A stretch of DNA of 47,803 nt from Candidatus Acidiflorens stordalenmirensis (lineage in GTDB: Bacteria > Acidobacteriota > Terriglobia > Terriglobales > Acidobacteriaceae), in assembly GCA_003139995.1 (NCBI GenBank), contig PLIC01000303.1:1-47803 (forward strand), given 5' to 3'. Positions 35,740-44,795 of the stretch are shown here, one piece after another (positions within the stretch are counted from its first letter, which is position 1; every line of letters starts with the position of its first letter). Made by a program: the position numbers and the translations under genes. Under the pieces are notes generated by a model. It ran no database searches. It was not told the origin of the DNA and was given only the letters and a program-made list of their open reading frames with translations.

Positions 35740-37164
35740 ATGTTTGCCAAGATTCAGCGCATTCATTTCGTGGGTATCGGCGGCATCGGCATGAGCGGCA
35801 TCGCCGAGGTGTTGCTGAATCTCGGCTACCGGATTTCCGGCTCCGACCTGAAAAATTCGGCGGTCACCGAGCGGCTTGCCGCGCTGGGCGCGTCCATTTT
35901 TGAAGGACACGCTGCCGCCAATATCGTGGGCGCGGATGTTGTTGTTACCAGTTCCGCGATCTCGGTCGATAACCCCGAAGTTGCCGAAGCTCGGCGGTTG
36001 CATGTTCCGGTGATTCAGCGCGCCGAGATGCTGGCCGAACTGATGCGGCTGAAGTACGGGATCGCGATTGCCGGCATGCATGGGAAGACCACCACGACGT
36101 CGATGGTCGCGGCCGTGCTGGCCGCTGGCGGCCTCGATCCGACGGTCGTGGTCGGAGGGCGCGTGGACGCAATGGGCTCGAACGCGCGGCTCGGTAAGTC
36201 GCAATACTTGGTTGCGGAGGCGGACGAAAGCGACCGATCGTTCCTGAAGCTGTCGCCGATTCTCTCGGTGGTTACGAACATTGATCGCGAGCACATGGAC
36301 TGCTACCGCGACATGCACGACGTTCGCCGGACGTTTCTCGAATTCATGGAGCGCGTGCCGTTTTACGGTATGGTCGTCGGCTGTAATGACGACGTGGTGC
36401 TGCGGCGCTTGCTGCCGCGCGTGCATCGGCGGGTGACGACGTACGGAACCAGCAAGGGGTCGGATTTTCTGATCCGAATGGGGGCGTTGATTGGGTCGTC
36501 TCCGGCGACTGGAGAGCACAGCCCGCTCATCCGCTTTCAGGTGACTTATAAGGAGAAAGATCTCGGCGAGTTTACGCTGCACGTGCCGGGCACGCACAAC
36601 GTGCTGAACGCGACGGCGGCTATTGCGGTGGGCACCGCGCTCGACATTCCGGCGGAGCGGATTCGTTCCGCGCTCGACGACTTTCGCGGCGTGGACCGGC
36701 GCTTCCAGTTCAAGGGCAAAGCGGCGGGCGTGAGCGTGATTGACGATTACGGACACCATCCGACGGAAATCCGCGCCACGCTCGCCGCCGCTCGCCAGTG
36801 CGGATTTCGCCGCGTGCATGTGATCTTTCAGCCGCACCGCTTCACTCGCACGCGCGATCTGATGGATGAGTTCACCACCGCCTTCGCCGATGCCGACACG
36901 CTTTGCTTGCTCGACATTTATCCGGCCAGCGAAAAGCCCATCGAAGGCATCACGGCGAAGGCGCTCGCCAGCCGCATTGCCGGAGCAGGAAAGCGGAGCG
37001 TCGCCTATGCTCCCTCTTTTTTCGACGCTGTCGCCACGGTCGCCGCGCTCGCCGAACCGGGCGATATGGTGCTGACTCTGAGCGCGGGCAGCGTCTCGCA
37101 ACTGGGTGCGATGATTCTGGAGAAGCTGGAGACGAAGAGCTACGAGCCCCGAGCTACGAGCTAA
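35740..37164 (+). CDS. murC: UDP-N-acetylmuramate-L-alanine ligase
   Basis: A cytoplasmic Mur ligase that attaches L-Ala to UDP-MurNAc, the first residue of the stem peptide. 474 residues. The N-terminal domain begins [16 protein letters not shown] (family hallmark), the ATP loop is GMHGKTTTT (112-120), and the C-terminal part has [14 protein letters not shown] and [12 protein letters not shown], both typical of MurC. AGGGA lies upstream of the ATG. The following gene is ftsQ; murB and ddl, often found here, are absent. Confidence 0.96.
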   Translation: MFAKIQRIHFVGIGGIGMSGIAEVLLNLGYRISGSDLKNSAVTERLAALGASIFEGHAAANIVGADVVVTSSAISVDNPEVAEARRLHVPVIQRAEMLAELMRLKYGIAIAGMHGKTTTTSMVAAVLAAGGLDPTVVVGGRVDAMGSNARLGKSQYLVAEADESDRSFLKLSPILSVVTNIDREHMDCYRDMHDVRRTFLEFMERVPFYGMVVGCNDDVVLRRLLPRVHRRVTTYGTSKGSDFLIRMGALIGSSPATGEHSPLIRFQVTYKEKDLGEFTLHVPGTHNVLNATAAIAVGTALDIPAERIRSALDDFRGVDRRFQFKGKAAGVSVIDDYGHHPTEIRATLAAARQCGFRRVHVIFQPHRFTRTRDLMDEFTTAFADADTLCLLDIYPASEKPIEGITAKALASRIAGAGKRSVAYAPSFFDAVATVAALAEPGDMVLTLSAGSVSQLGAMILEKLETKSYEPRATS

Positions 37165-37255
37165 GACACGAACCAACTTGGCACTGTCTCAATTCTCGAA
37201 AACCAGTTATAGTAATTTTGCTCAGCGGTTTTCTGTCGACAACTGACTCGAACGA

Positions 37256-38608
37256 GTGACGCGGAAATCGAGTTTCACCGCCGTCCAGGAAGAATTGTAT
37301 CCGCTTCCCGGCGTTTCTCAGCGCGAGGCTCCCGAGCGTGAGCCCTTCGACGATGCACGGCTCGTCGATCTTGAAGCGGAACAGGAATCCCCATTTTTGC
37401 GCGGGCAGAAGCGAGTCTCGGTTCGGCGCGGGTCACTTCCCCCAAAAACTGCCAACCGGTTGAAGTGGGTTGTCCTGGCGCTCGTCGTTTTTGCGATTCT
37501 CGGAGCCGCCGGCGCGGGCCTCTACGATTACGGGAAGCACTCCTGGCGTTTTCGCATCGATTCCAGCGATCAGATCGAAGTCGCGGGCGCCGAACACGTG
37601 GCCCATGCGCAGATCATGGAAGTCATGGGCGGGGATATTGGCCGCAACATCTTTTTCGTCCGGCTGGCTCAACGCAAACAACAACTGGAGCAGATTCCGT
37701 GGGTGGAATCGGCGAGCGTGATGCGTTTTGTGCCGAACCGCCTGCGCATCGAGATTCATGAGCGCACGCCGGTGGCGTTTGCCCGCATCGGCTCGCACAT
37801 TTCTTTGATCGACGCCGGGGGCACGCTGATAGAACTTGCTCCGGGCGGCAAGCGCAAGTATTCGTTCGCGGTGATTGCGGGCATGAATGCGGGCGAGCCG
37901 CTCTCCACGCGAGCGGCGCGGATGAAGAATTACAACGAGCTGGTTCGTGAACTCGATTCCGGCGGCGCCCGTTATTCGGAGGATTTGAGCGAAGTGGATC
38001 TCAGCGACCCCGAGGACGTGAAAGTGCTGGCTGCCGACGCAAACGGCGAAGTGCTCGTGCACCTTGGCTCGGGGAATTACCTGCAACGCTACCAAACTTA
38101 CGTGACGCATGTGCAGCAGTGGCGGCAGCAGTTCGACAAGCTGGAATCGGTGGACTTGCGCTATGAGGGCCAGATCATCGTGAATCCAGATCTCGACGGG
38201 ATGGCTCGGCAGCCGGTCTTGACGCCAGCAGCGGCGAAAGCGGCGATGGCTGCGGGAGTGAAACCCGCGGCGATTGTGAACTACGAAAAATATGTAACGC
38301 ACCCGGTAGCAGCGACTCAGGCGAAGAAGGACGCTAAGCCCAAGGCGAAAGCTGGGAGGAAAGCCGCAGTTCATCATGCTCCGACTAAACAAGCGCCGGT
38401 TAAACAAGCTCCAGTTAAACAAGCGCCAGTGAATCAAGCTACGCTGAAGCCGAAGGGAAATGCGGCGACGGCCGCAGTCGCGAAAAATACTGCGGCGTCG
38501 CATCCGGCTGCGTCCCGGGCTGCGATTCCGTCCCCGCCGCCCGCTGCTGTTACCACGGGCCAAAAGAAACCGAGCGCTGGCATTCCGAAGGAGACTCCGC
38601 AGAACTAG
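37256..38608 (+). CDS. ftsQ: Cell division protein FtsQ with long basic, repetitive tail
   Basis: A single-pass divisome protein linking early and late division factors. A cytoplasmic N-terminus of about 75 residues is followed by one membrane segment (KWVVLALVVFAILGAAGAGLY), a POTRA domain (IEVAGAEHVAHAQIMEVMG, SVMRFVPNRLRIEIHERTPVA) and the FtsQ beta domain. After about residue 320 comes a 130-residue tail rich in Ala, Lys, Pro and Gln, with four APxKQ units. Such a periplasmic tail is unusual; family members normally stop near 250-300 residues. The start is GTG 37256; no strong ribosome-binding site is visible. Confidence 0.9.
   Translation: MTRKSSFTAVQEELYPLPGVSQREAPEREPFDDARLVDLEAEQESPFLRGQKRVSVRRGSLPPKTANRLKWVVLALVVFAILGAAGAGLYDYGKHSWRFRIDSSDQIEVAGAEHVAHAQIMEVMGGDIGRNIFFVRLAQRKQQLEQIPWVESASVMRFVPNRLRIEIHERTPVAFARIGSHISLIDAGGTLIELAPGGKRKYSFAVIAGMNAGEPLSTRAARMKNYNELVRELDSGGARYSEDLSEVDLSDPEDVKVLAADANGEVLVHLGSGNYLQRYQTYVTHVQQWRQQFDKLESVDLRYEGQIIVNPDLDGMARQPVLTPAAAKAAMAAGVKPAAIVNYEKYVTHPVAATQAKKDAKPKAKAGRKAAVHHAPTKQAPVKQAPVKQAPVNQATLKPKGNAATAAVAKNTAASHPAASRAAIPSPPPAAVTTGQKKPSAGIPKETPQN
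38378..38437 (+). repeat. 15-bp tandem repeat in the ftsQ tail (four copies)
   Basis: Four 15-base units encode APTKQ, APVKQ, APVKQ, APVNQ. Third positions vary between units, so the repeat is conserved at the protein level. Confidence 0.85.
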
Positions 38609-38632
38609 CGAATATCATGCCGAGCGTTATTT

Positions 38633-39853
38633 ATGCCGAATCATGAGCCCAATTTCATTACCGCCATTGACGTGGGCAGCGCCAAGACTGCCGTCCTGGT
38701 GGCCGAGCTGAGCGAGAACGGATTGCGTTATCGCGGCCACGGGATCAGCGAATCGCGAGGCCTGCGCAAGGGCGTGATTACCGAACTCGACAAGGCCGTC
38801 GGCAGCATTCAAAAAGCGGTGGAGCATGCGGAAGACGTGGCCGGGATTCCGATCGAGCACGCGCTGATCGGCATTGCGGGCGCGCACATTCGCGGGATGA
38901 ACAGCCACGGCGGCATCAGCTTCGGCGCGCGCTCGCGCGAGATTGCCCGCGAGGAAATCCGCCAGGCCGTGGACAAGGCCCGCAGCGTGCCCTTGCCCGC
39001 CGATCGCGAAATTCTACATTTGCTGCCACAGGAGTTCATTCTCGACGATCAGCCGGGCGTGCAGGATCCGACGGGCATGATGGCTACGCGGCTCGAAGTT
39101 CGCGTGCACATTGTGACGGCTTCTTCGAACGCCACGCAGAATCTGGTGACGGCGGTGAACCGGGCGGGTGTTCATGTGGACGACACGATCTTTGAGCCGC
39201 TCGCTTGCGCGGACTCCGTGTTGCGGTCCGACGAACGCGAACTCGGAGTTTGCCTTGTCGATCTGGGCGCTGGGTCGTGCGATCTGGTCGTTTTTCAGCA
39301 GTGTGCAGTCGCGCATACGGCCGTCATCCCCATCGGCGGCGACCACTTTACGAGCGATCTCTCGGTCGGCATGTGTACGGGGCTGGCGAACGCGGAAACG
39401 CTCAAGAAAAATTTCGGCAACGCGGTGCCGACGCTCATCCCCGAGGGCAACGAGATCGAGGTGCCGTCGGTCGGAGACCGGCCCTCGCGCATGATGCCGC
39501 AGCGCATGGCCGGCGAAATTCTGGAGCCGCGCGCCCGCGAACTTTTCGAGTTGCTCCGCGACAATCTGCGCCACGCGGGCGTTCTGGAGCACTGTATCGC
39601 CGGGTTCGTCTTGAGCGGCGGAGCTTCGCGCCTTCCCGGCATTCTCGACGTGGCGGAATCGGTGCTGCGGAAAGCGGCGCGTCTCGCCTGGCCCACGCCG
39701 ATGGCGAGGATGCCTTCGTTCCTGGCAGAGCCGGAGTTCGCGACGGTGTTGGGCATGGTGTATTACGGCCACCGCGCTCGCCTTGCACGCGGCCTGCAGG
39801 AGCCCAGCTTCGGTTCGCGCATGAAAGCGATGTTCGCGAGGAAAGGCGCGTGA
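38633..39853 (+). CDS. ftsA: Cell division protein FtsA
   Basis: An actin-like ATPase that tethers FtsZ to the membrane. 406 residues. It starts near ITAIDVGSAKTAVLVAEL (phosphate-1 loop) and has the SHS2-type 1C domain (KGVITELDKAVGSIQKAVEHAEDVAGIPIEHALIGIAG). VCLVDLGAGSCDLVVF (phosphate 2) and VLSGGASRLPGI (adenosine motif) follow. The C-terminus has a basic stretch (GSRMKAMFARKGA) fitting the membrane-targeting helix. It lies 25 bases after ftsQ and about 110 before ftsZ. Confidence 0.96.
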   Translation: MPNHEPNFITAIDVGSAKTAVLVAELSENGLRYRGHGISESRGLRKGVITELDKAVGSIQKAVEHAEDVAGIPIEHALIGIAGAHIRGMNSHGGISFGARSREIAREEIRQAVDKARSVPLPADREILHLLPQEFILDDQPGVQDPTGMMATRLEVRVHIVTASSNATQNLVTAVNRAGVHVDDTIFEPLACADSVLRSDERELGVCLVDLGAGSCDLVVFQQCAVAHTAVIPIGGDHFTSDLSVGMCTGLANAETLKKNFGNAVPTLIPEGNEIEVPSVGDRPSRMMPQRMAGEILEPRARELFELLRDNLRHAGVLEHCIAGFVLSGGASRLPGILDVAESVLRKAARLAWPTPMARMPSFLAEPEFATVLGMVYYGHRARLARGLQEPSFGSRMKAMFARKGA

Positions 39854-39858
39854 CGATT

Positions 39859-39918
39859 GTGGTGGTGGAACGACGGGTGTCTAGCCCGTTCCGCCGGGCG
39901 GGAAGCCCGGCTCACCAC
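39859..39918. repeat. Hairpin-rich repeat between ftsA and ftsZ
   Basis: GTGGTG at the left end pairs with CACCAC at the right end. Between them are two hairpins: CGGGTGTCTAGCCCG and GCCGGGC-GGGAA-GCCCGGC (39893-39911). The branched layout resembles a mobile REP-like element. No T-run follows. Confidence 0.7.
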
Positions 39919-39962
39919 TAGTCGAGTTACTGGCAACTGAGAACTGACTTTCGAGGTGAGTT

Positions 39963-41246
39963 ATGACTGAAGAGAATGGACTCCGCATCTGCTTCAACGA
40001 AGAAGCGCGCAACGACGCTCGCATCAAGGTCATTGGTGTCGGCGGCGGCGGCAACAACGCGGTCAATCGCATGATTGACTCGGGCATGGAACACATCGAA
40101 TTCATTGTGGCCAACACCGACTTGCAGGCTCTGCGGATGTCGCGCGCCGCCACCAAAATTCAACTCGGAGTGAAGCTGACCAACGGACTCGGCGCCGGCG
40201 CCAATCCAGAGATAGGCCGCAAAGCCGCGCTTGAAGATTCGGACAAAATCATCGAAGCCCTCGAAGGCGCCGACATGGTTTTTGTTACGGCAGGACTTGG
40301 TGGCGGCACCGGCACCGGCGCGGCGCCGATTATCGCCTCGCTCGCCAGCGAAATGGGCGCGCTCACCGTTGCGGTCGTCACCAAGCCTTTTGCCTTTGAA
40401 GGCAAACGCCGCATGCAGCAGGCGGAGCGCGGTATTTCCGAACTCATGGAATCGGTCGATACCACCATCGTGATTCCCAACGAAAAATTGCTTGCGGTCG
40501 CCGAGAACGCGGGCTTCTTCGAGTCCTTCCGCATCGCCGACGATATTCTTCGCCAGGGGGTGCAGGGCATTTCCGACATCATCACGATACCGGGCATCAT
40601 CAACCGCGACTTTGCCGACGTGAGGGCCATCATGGCGGGCATGGGCTATGCGGTGATGGGCGCGGCTACCGCTGCCGGCGAACATCGCACGGTGGAAGCC
40701 GCGCAGCGCGCCATCGCTTCGCCCCTGCTCGAAGCGGGCGCGATTGACGGAGCGCGGGGCATTCTCATCAACATCACGGGCTCGAATTCGCTGAAGCTGG
40801 CCGAAGTGCAGCAGGCTTGCAGCATCATTCAGAGCGCGGCTCACGAAGACGCCAACATCATCTTCGGCGCCGTTCTGGACGAAAAGATGAAGGACTCGGT
40901 CAAGATCACGGTGATCGCGACCGGCTTTAAGGAGGCGGAGATGCGTCGTCCGCGCCACCACGAGAGCTTCGATCCGGTCATACTTTCGCGCCAGGTTGCG
41001 CATCAGGTTTCGCGCGATCATTTTGACGAGCCCGAAACGGTGGCTGAACCCGAGCCAGTCTTTGTACCCGAGCCGAGCTTCGAGCCGGATCCCGCGCCGG
41101 CAGCCTTTCAAGAATCGGCGCCGGTTAGCGCGTCGCATGCAGCAGAGCTGATTTCGCTCGATGCGATGCGGTCGGCCGCTCCCAGCTACCAGGTGGAGGA
41201 TCTCGACGTTCCGGCCTTCCTGCGGAAACGCAGCGAAGTGATGTAG
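39963..41246 (+). CDS. ftsZ: Cell division GTPase FtsZ
   Basis: The tubulin-like GTPase that forms the division ring. 427 residues. It has the N-terminal [13 protein letters not shown] loop, the tubulin signature GGGTGTG (113-119), and NTDLQAL. A Pro/Glu-rich linker (about 340-410) leads to a conserved C-terminal peptide ([11 protein letters not shown]) for binding FtsA and other partners. GAGGTGA before the ATG is a good ribosome-binding site. It ends the division block; no clear terminator was seen. Confidence 0.98.
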   Translation: MTEENGLRICFNEEARNDARIKVIGVGGGGNNAVNRMIDSGMEHIEFIVANTDLQALRMSRAATKIQLGVKLTNGLGAGANPEIGRKAALEDSDKIIEALEGADMVFVTAGLGGGTGTGAAPIIASLASEMGALTVAVVTKPFAFEGKRRMQQAERGISELMESVDTTIVIPNEKLLAVAENAGFFESFRIADDILRQGVQGISDIITIPGIINRDFADVRAIMAGMGYAVMGAATAAGEHRTVEAAQRAIASPLLEAGAIDGARGILINITGSNSLKLAEVQQACSIIQSAAHEDANIIFGAVLDEKMKDSVKITVIATGFKEAEMRRPRHHESFDPVILSRQVAHQVSRDHFDEPETVAEPEPVFVPEPSFEPDPAPAAFQESAPVSASHAAELISLDAMRSAAPSYQVEDLDVPAFLRKRSEVM

Positions 41247-41386
41247 CGTAAACAGCGAGCGATGGAGAGACCGGAGTCCTCGGCCGTCGTTTCCGCCGTT
41301 GTTGTATTTAAGGAGTCACGCGAGCATATTCTGACTCGCGGCAGATTTTCTCGCGTCAGTCAGGCAGGGGACGATCTTTCGGACGA

Positions 41387-41593
41387 ATGCCGCCTCTATC
41401 GACGAAGTCGAAATCTCTCCTCATTTTTCTCATGCTGCTGGCTGCGTCCGAATTCATCGTGCGCGGCCCCGTGCGTTTTCTGCGGGCGGCGGACTTCAAC
41501 GAATTTCTGTTTTTGAGATGTCCGCGTTTCTTACCTGGTAAAGTGTCCGGTCCCCGAGCAGCGGAGTCGTGCCCACACGAGCTTGCGGCCTGA
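41387..41593 (+). pseudogene. Truncated GT87-like glycosyltransferase, N-terminal fragment
   Basis: A 68-residue frame starting with a hydrophobic segment (LLIFLMLLAASEFIVRGPVRFLRAADFNEF). The order of EF, RGP, R-x-L and DFN-x-F is the same as at the start of the next gene (EFSARGPFRALGSGHDFNDF). After that point similarity stops and the frame ends. It is best read as the 5' remnant of a duplicated GT87-like gene. Confidence 0.65.
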
Positions 41594-41656
41594 ACCCCCG
41601 ACGCAATAAGGCGCGGTCCTCCACGTCTGCACTCCAAAATCGGCACACAAGCAGAC

Positions 41657-43027
41657 ATGGATGCCATACAATTGTGCGGAATGGAATTGTCCCGCGTGCG
41701 TAGCCGCTTGCGCTTGCCGGTCCTCTGCTTATTAAGCGGCCTGGCGGTCTTGGAATTTTCGGCGCGAGGCCCATTTCGCGCATTGGGGTCGGGTCACGAT
41801 TTTAACGATTTTGTCTCACCTTATGTGCAAACCCATGCCTGGCTCTCCGGCCATGATCCGTATGCTCCCTCGACCCTGAGGGATCTGTGGCCCGTATCCC
41901 CGGGCCCGCGCTTTCTTCTCAAGGAGAGCGCCGATGGCACGTTGCCCGCAAAACGTGGCCTCCCCTCTCCATACACAGCCACAGCTTTTCCTCTGCTTCT
42001 TCCCATTGCCGAATTGCCCTGGAGAATCGCAATCAGTGTGTGGGTCTTGATGTGCGTTGTCGCCGTCTTCGTAGTCGCCTCGATACTCATCCACCTTGCC
42101 GGCATTCGAATACGCAGTCCGCTGGTGCTGATGATCTTCGCATCGGTATTGCTCCTTGCCCCCGTGCAGACGGCAATTGCCACCTCGAATATTGTCACCG
42201 TTGTTTTTGCCATGGGCATGGTTGCGACGTTCTGCCTGATGCGGAACCGCGCTGAAATGGCCGGCGTTTTGCTGATCCTTGCCATAGCCTTGAAGCCCAC
42301 GGTCGCCTTGCCGTTTGTGATCTACGCGCTCGTTAGCCGGAGCCTTGCTAAAGCGATCGTTCCGGCGCTGGCGACAGGCATTCTGCTGTTATCCGTAACC
42401 GTCATTCCCCCGCATGGGAGAACTTTTTGGTGGAAGAGTTTCCTCGGAAACAACCAGAGCATGTTCGCTCCCGGTGCGATTGACGATTTCAGCACAGCCA
42501 ATCCACTTCACTTTCAACTGGTCAATTTGCAGGCAGCGCTCTTCCCGATCCTGCAAAACCGAGCCCTTACTCAGGTCGGGGCCGCGGTGGTATTCGTCGT
42601 CCTGCTCGCCTTCTGGTTTCGGGCAGTGCGCCGCGATGGGCAGATCGGTCTACTGGATTTGGCTATTCTCACCTCGGCGGCACTTCTTCCCGTCTACCAT
42701 CGTTTCACGGATGCGGGTTTGCTGGCAGTCCCGGTGGCCTGGGCTCTGAGTGAAATGGAGGGAGAGCTGAGGAGGTTTGCGCTCGGATGCCTGCTTCTGG
42801 CAAGCCCGTTCCTGATACCGGGCGCAACCATGCTCCAGGAATTTTCGGGAAGATCTGAAATCCTTCAAACCCTCAGTCGCGGTCGATTGTGGAATTGGTC
42901 TATTCTTTCGCACGAGTCTTGGTTGATTCTGATCATTTGCGTGGTTCTGCTAGCGGCCCGTTCCCTTTCTCGGGGACATAAACCAGGTCAACCAAGACGT
43001 GAGCCTCAGCCATCGATCGCATCTTGA
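41657..43027 (+). CDS. GT87-like (DUF2029) polytopic glycosyltransferase
   Basis: A 456-residue membrane protein with about ten hydrophobic segments. The first loop contains GHDFNDFVSPYVQTHAWLSGHDPYAP, the usual acidic DF/GxDPY region of GT-C/GT87 polyprenyl-phosphate-sugar-dependent transferases, and later LKPTVALPFVIYAL, the K-P-motif typical of the family. The known members are mannosyl- or arabinosyltransferases of the cell envelope; the sugar used here is unknown. The ATG at 41657 or that at 41681 may be the start. It follows a truncated copy of its own N-terminus. Confidence 0.8.
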   Translation: MDAIQLCGMELSRVRSRLRLPVLCLLSGLAVLEFSARGPFRALGSGHDFNDFVSPYVQTHAWLSGHDPYAPSTLRDLWPVSPGPRFLLKESADGTLPAKRGLPSPYTATAFPLLLPIAELPWRIAISVWVLMCVVAVFVVASILIHLAGIRIRSPLVLMIFASVLLLAPVQTAIATSNIVTVVFAMGMVATFCLMRNRAEMAGVLLILAIALKPTVALPFVIYALVSRSLAKAIVPALATGILLLSVTVIPPHGRTFWWKSFLGNNQSMFAPGAIDDFSTANPLHFQLVNLQAALFPILQNRALTQVGAAVVFVVLLAFWFRAVRRDGQIGLLDLAILTSAALLPVYHRFTDAGLLAVPVAWALSEMEGELRRFALGCLLLASPFLIPGATMLQEFSGRSEILQTLSRGRLWNWSILSHESWLILIICVVLLAARSLSRGHKPGQPRREPQPSIAS

Positions 43028-43128
43028 AGCACCATGTGAGTATTCCGCGAAATCTTAAATCGTGGGCGAGTTCTGCCGTTGTCGATCCTCGTGCTTCGCG
43101 TGTCGCCCGGCCAACTCAACCCGACGGC

Positions 43129-43850
43129 TTATAGAGCGTTTCTTATCATTCCAATCGTTTGCACAAATCCGACGGTTTCAACCGCCGACAGAACAGCCGA
43201 GAATAAGCCAAATGCCCAGAGCAAGCGTCGATCTTTGGGAATCCATGGAAGCAAACCCAGAATTACAAATGGGACTATAGGGATGGCAAAGCGCGGAAAC
43301 TCGGACCTGGCCCAGTAAGAGTTGTAGGTGAACAAGAGCAACCCATAAAACGCAAAGAACGCTCCTTCCACAGGAAACTTCCGCAGGTATTCGCGCGAAC
43401 TTTTCTGGCCGAAAATCGCGACTGTCGAGACCAGGATCACCACAATCCACAGACCGGTTCTGGCCAGATTTAACTTTGTGGCGCGACCGGCCAATGCGTC
43501 CTGGGTTATGGCCACGAGTGGAATCGTCAACGGCACCCCCCCGTTCCAGTCGGCGTGATCATAACCTTTGACGTTCGCCAATGGATTCTGCAGATAAAGC
43601 ACGAGCGGCAGGATGTACAAAAGTCCAATGGCTGCGCCCATCAGGACTGCGGCGGTGAATCGACGGAAGTCCCTTTTCACGAGCAAAGCGATTCCGATTC
43701 CCAGCAGCGCAAATATGCCCATGGGGCGAACGATGGTCGCGAGTGAAGCGAGTAGCGAGGCGAGCAACCAACGCTGTTTTCGCGCCGCGACAAACGAGCC
43801 GAAGATGCAGGCTATCGCGTTCGGAAAGCTTGGAAGAGGAGGAACTGATG
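43129..43850 (-). pseudogene. GT-C type membrane glycosyltransferase, N-terminal half missing
   Basis: The conserved part of this minus-strand frame reads FVAARKQRWLLASLLASLATIVRPMGIFALL and then several membrane segments down to a normal C-terminus. This corresponds to the second half of GT-C-type transferases, which are usually over 400 residues. Upstream (right-hand) sequence turns into group II intron RNA sequence at about 43,850, so codons open beyond that point up to 43,941 are not gene sequence. The gene is cut by the intron or was already truncated; its 5' part, if still present, would lie beyond 47,803. Confidence 0.65.
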
Positions 43851-44795
43851 ATGAGTTAGGGAAACCTCTTAACGCAGTCCAGCGGGTGCAATTCCCGCGT
43901 GGCCAAAGTCGAGCAAACAGGCCAGTAGTGAGTCTTGCCATTCACCGGGCGACTGGTGGGTGCGAAGCGTAGACAACAAGGAAGCAGGCCGTGAGGATCA
44001 GCTCCGAAATCTTAATATCGTTGCGACGCCGACGCCTTTAGCCTAGCGGAAGGCAGCATCCGGCAGCGACCGTTATGGCGAGGTCGTGCTGGAGTCGCCG
44101 GAGTCCCTAGCCCGGGGCATGTTTCCAAAGGGATTGTCCAGGAACCGAAGAGAGCTCCTCATCTCCTCCCACACCGAGAGGAACGCCTCTCACATCGGGA
44201 GGAACGGGACCCCGAGGGTCGACCGGAGGGGTCGCGGAGAGATGGCGAGCAGTCTTACGACCCCATAGTGTGTGCTGAGCAGCGCGTAGTTCAGGAGGGT
44301 TGAAGTCCCTCTGGCGCTCGAATGAGGGGCGCCATATCCAAAGACGGCGGTAATGCGTCGTCGGCCGGAGGCGTAAACCTCCGGAGGGCAGGGTGTCCAT
44401 TGCGAAATGGAATCCGAAGGGCATGAGGAGAAGTACCGGGCCGTAATCAATGGGGGCTACCCCGAAGATGAACCGGTCGGCCAAAGGTGGGGCAAGGTCG
44501 AGCCTGCACTATGGAGGCGAAGGCGTTCTCATTCACCCACCGCACCAAGGTGTTTGCGGACGGCACGGTAGGGAAGAACAGCGCGTGACCTCAGGAGGAC
44601 TGACAGAGTCTCCGGGTGGCACCGGAGTAAGCGAACCTATAAGCGCAAGCGAAGCGGGGAGCGATGCTCTGGCAGTAGTCGGACGGCTGAACAGTACCTA
44701 AAGCACGGCGAAAGCCGCGTGACCGAGCGATCGGCGACCGGAGTGGGTCGGGGAAGGCAGCCGACGAAGATAGTCGGGAAGAGAAAGGAAACCAG

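Noticed and set aside
34314-37176. Long minus-strand frames across murG and murC
   Set aside because: They oppose two clear Mur genes and have the Arg/His-rich composition of shadow frames.
39927-41138. 403-residue minus-strand frame
   Set aside because: It is antisense to ftsZ, which is unambiguous.
44107-44484. Minus-strand frame within the introns
   Set aside because: It spans the junction of two intron RNAs and reads structured RNA sequence, a common source of false genes.
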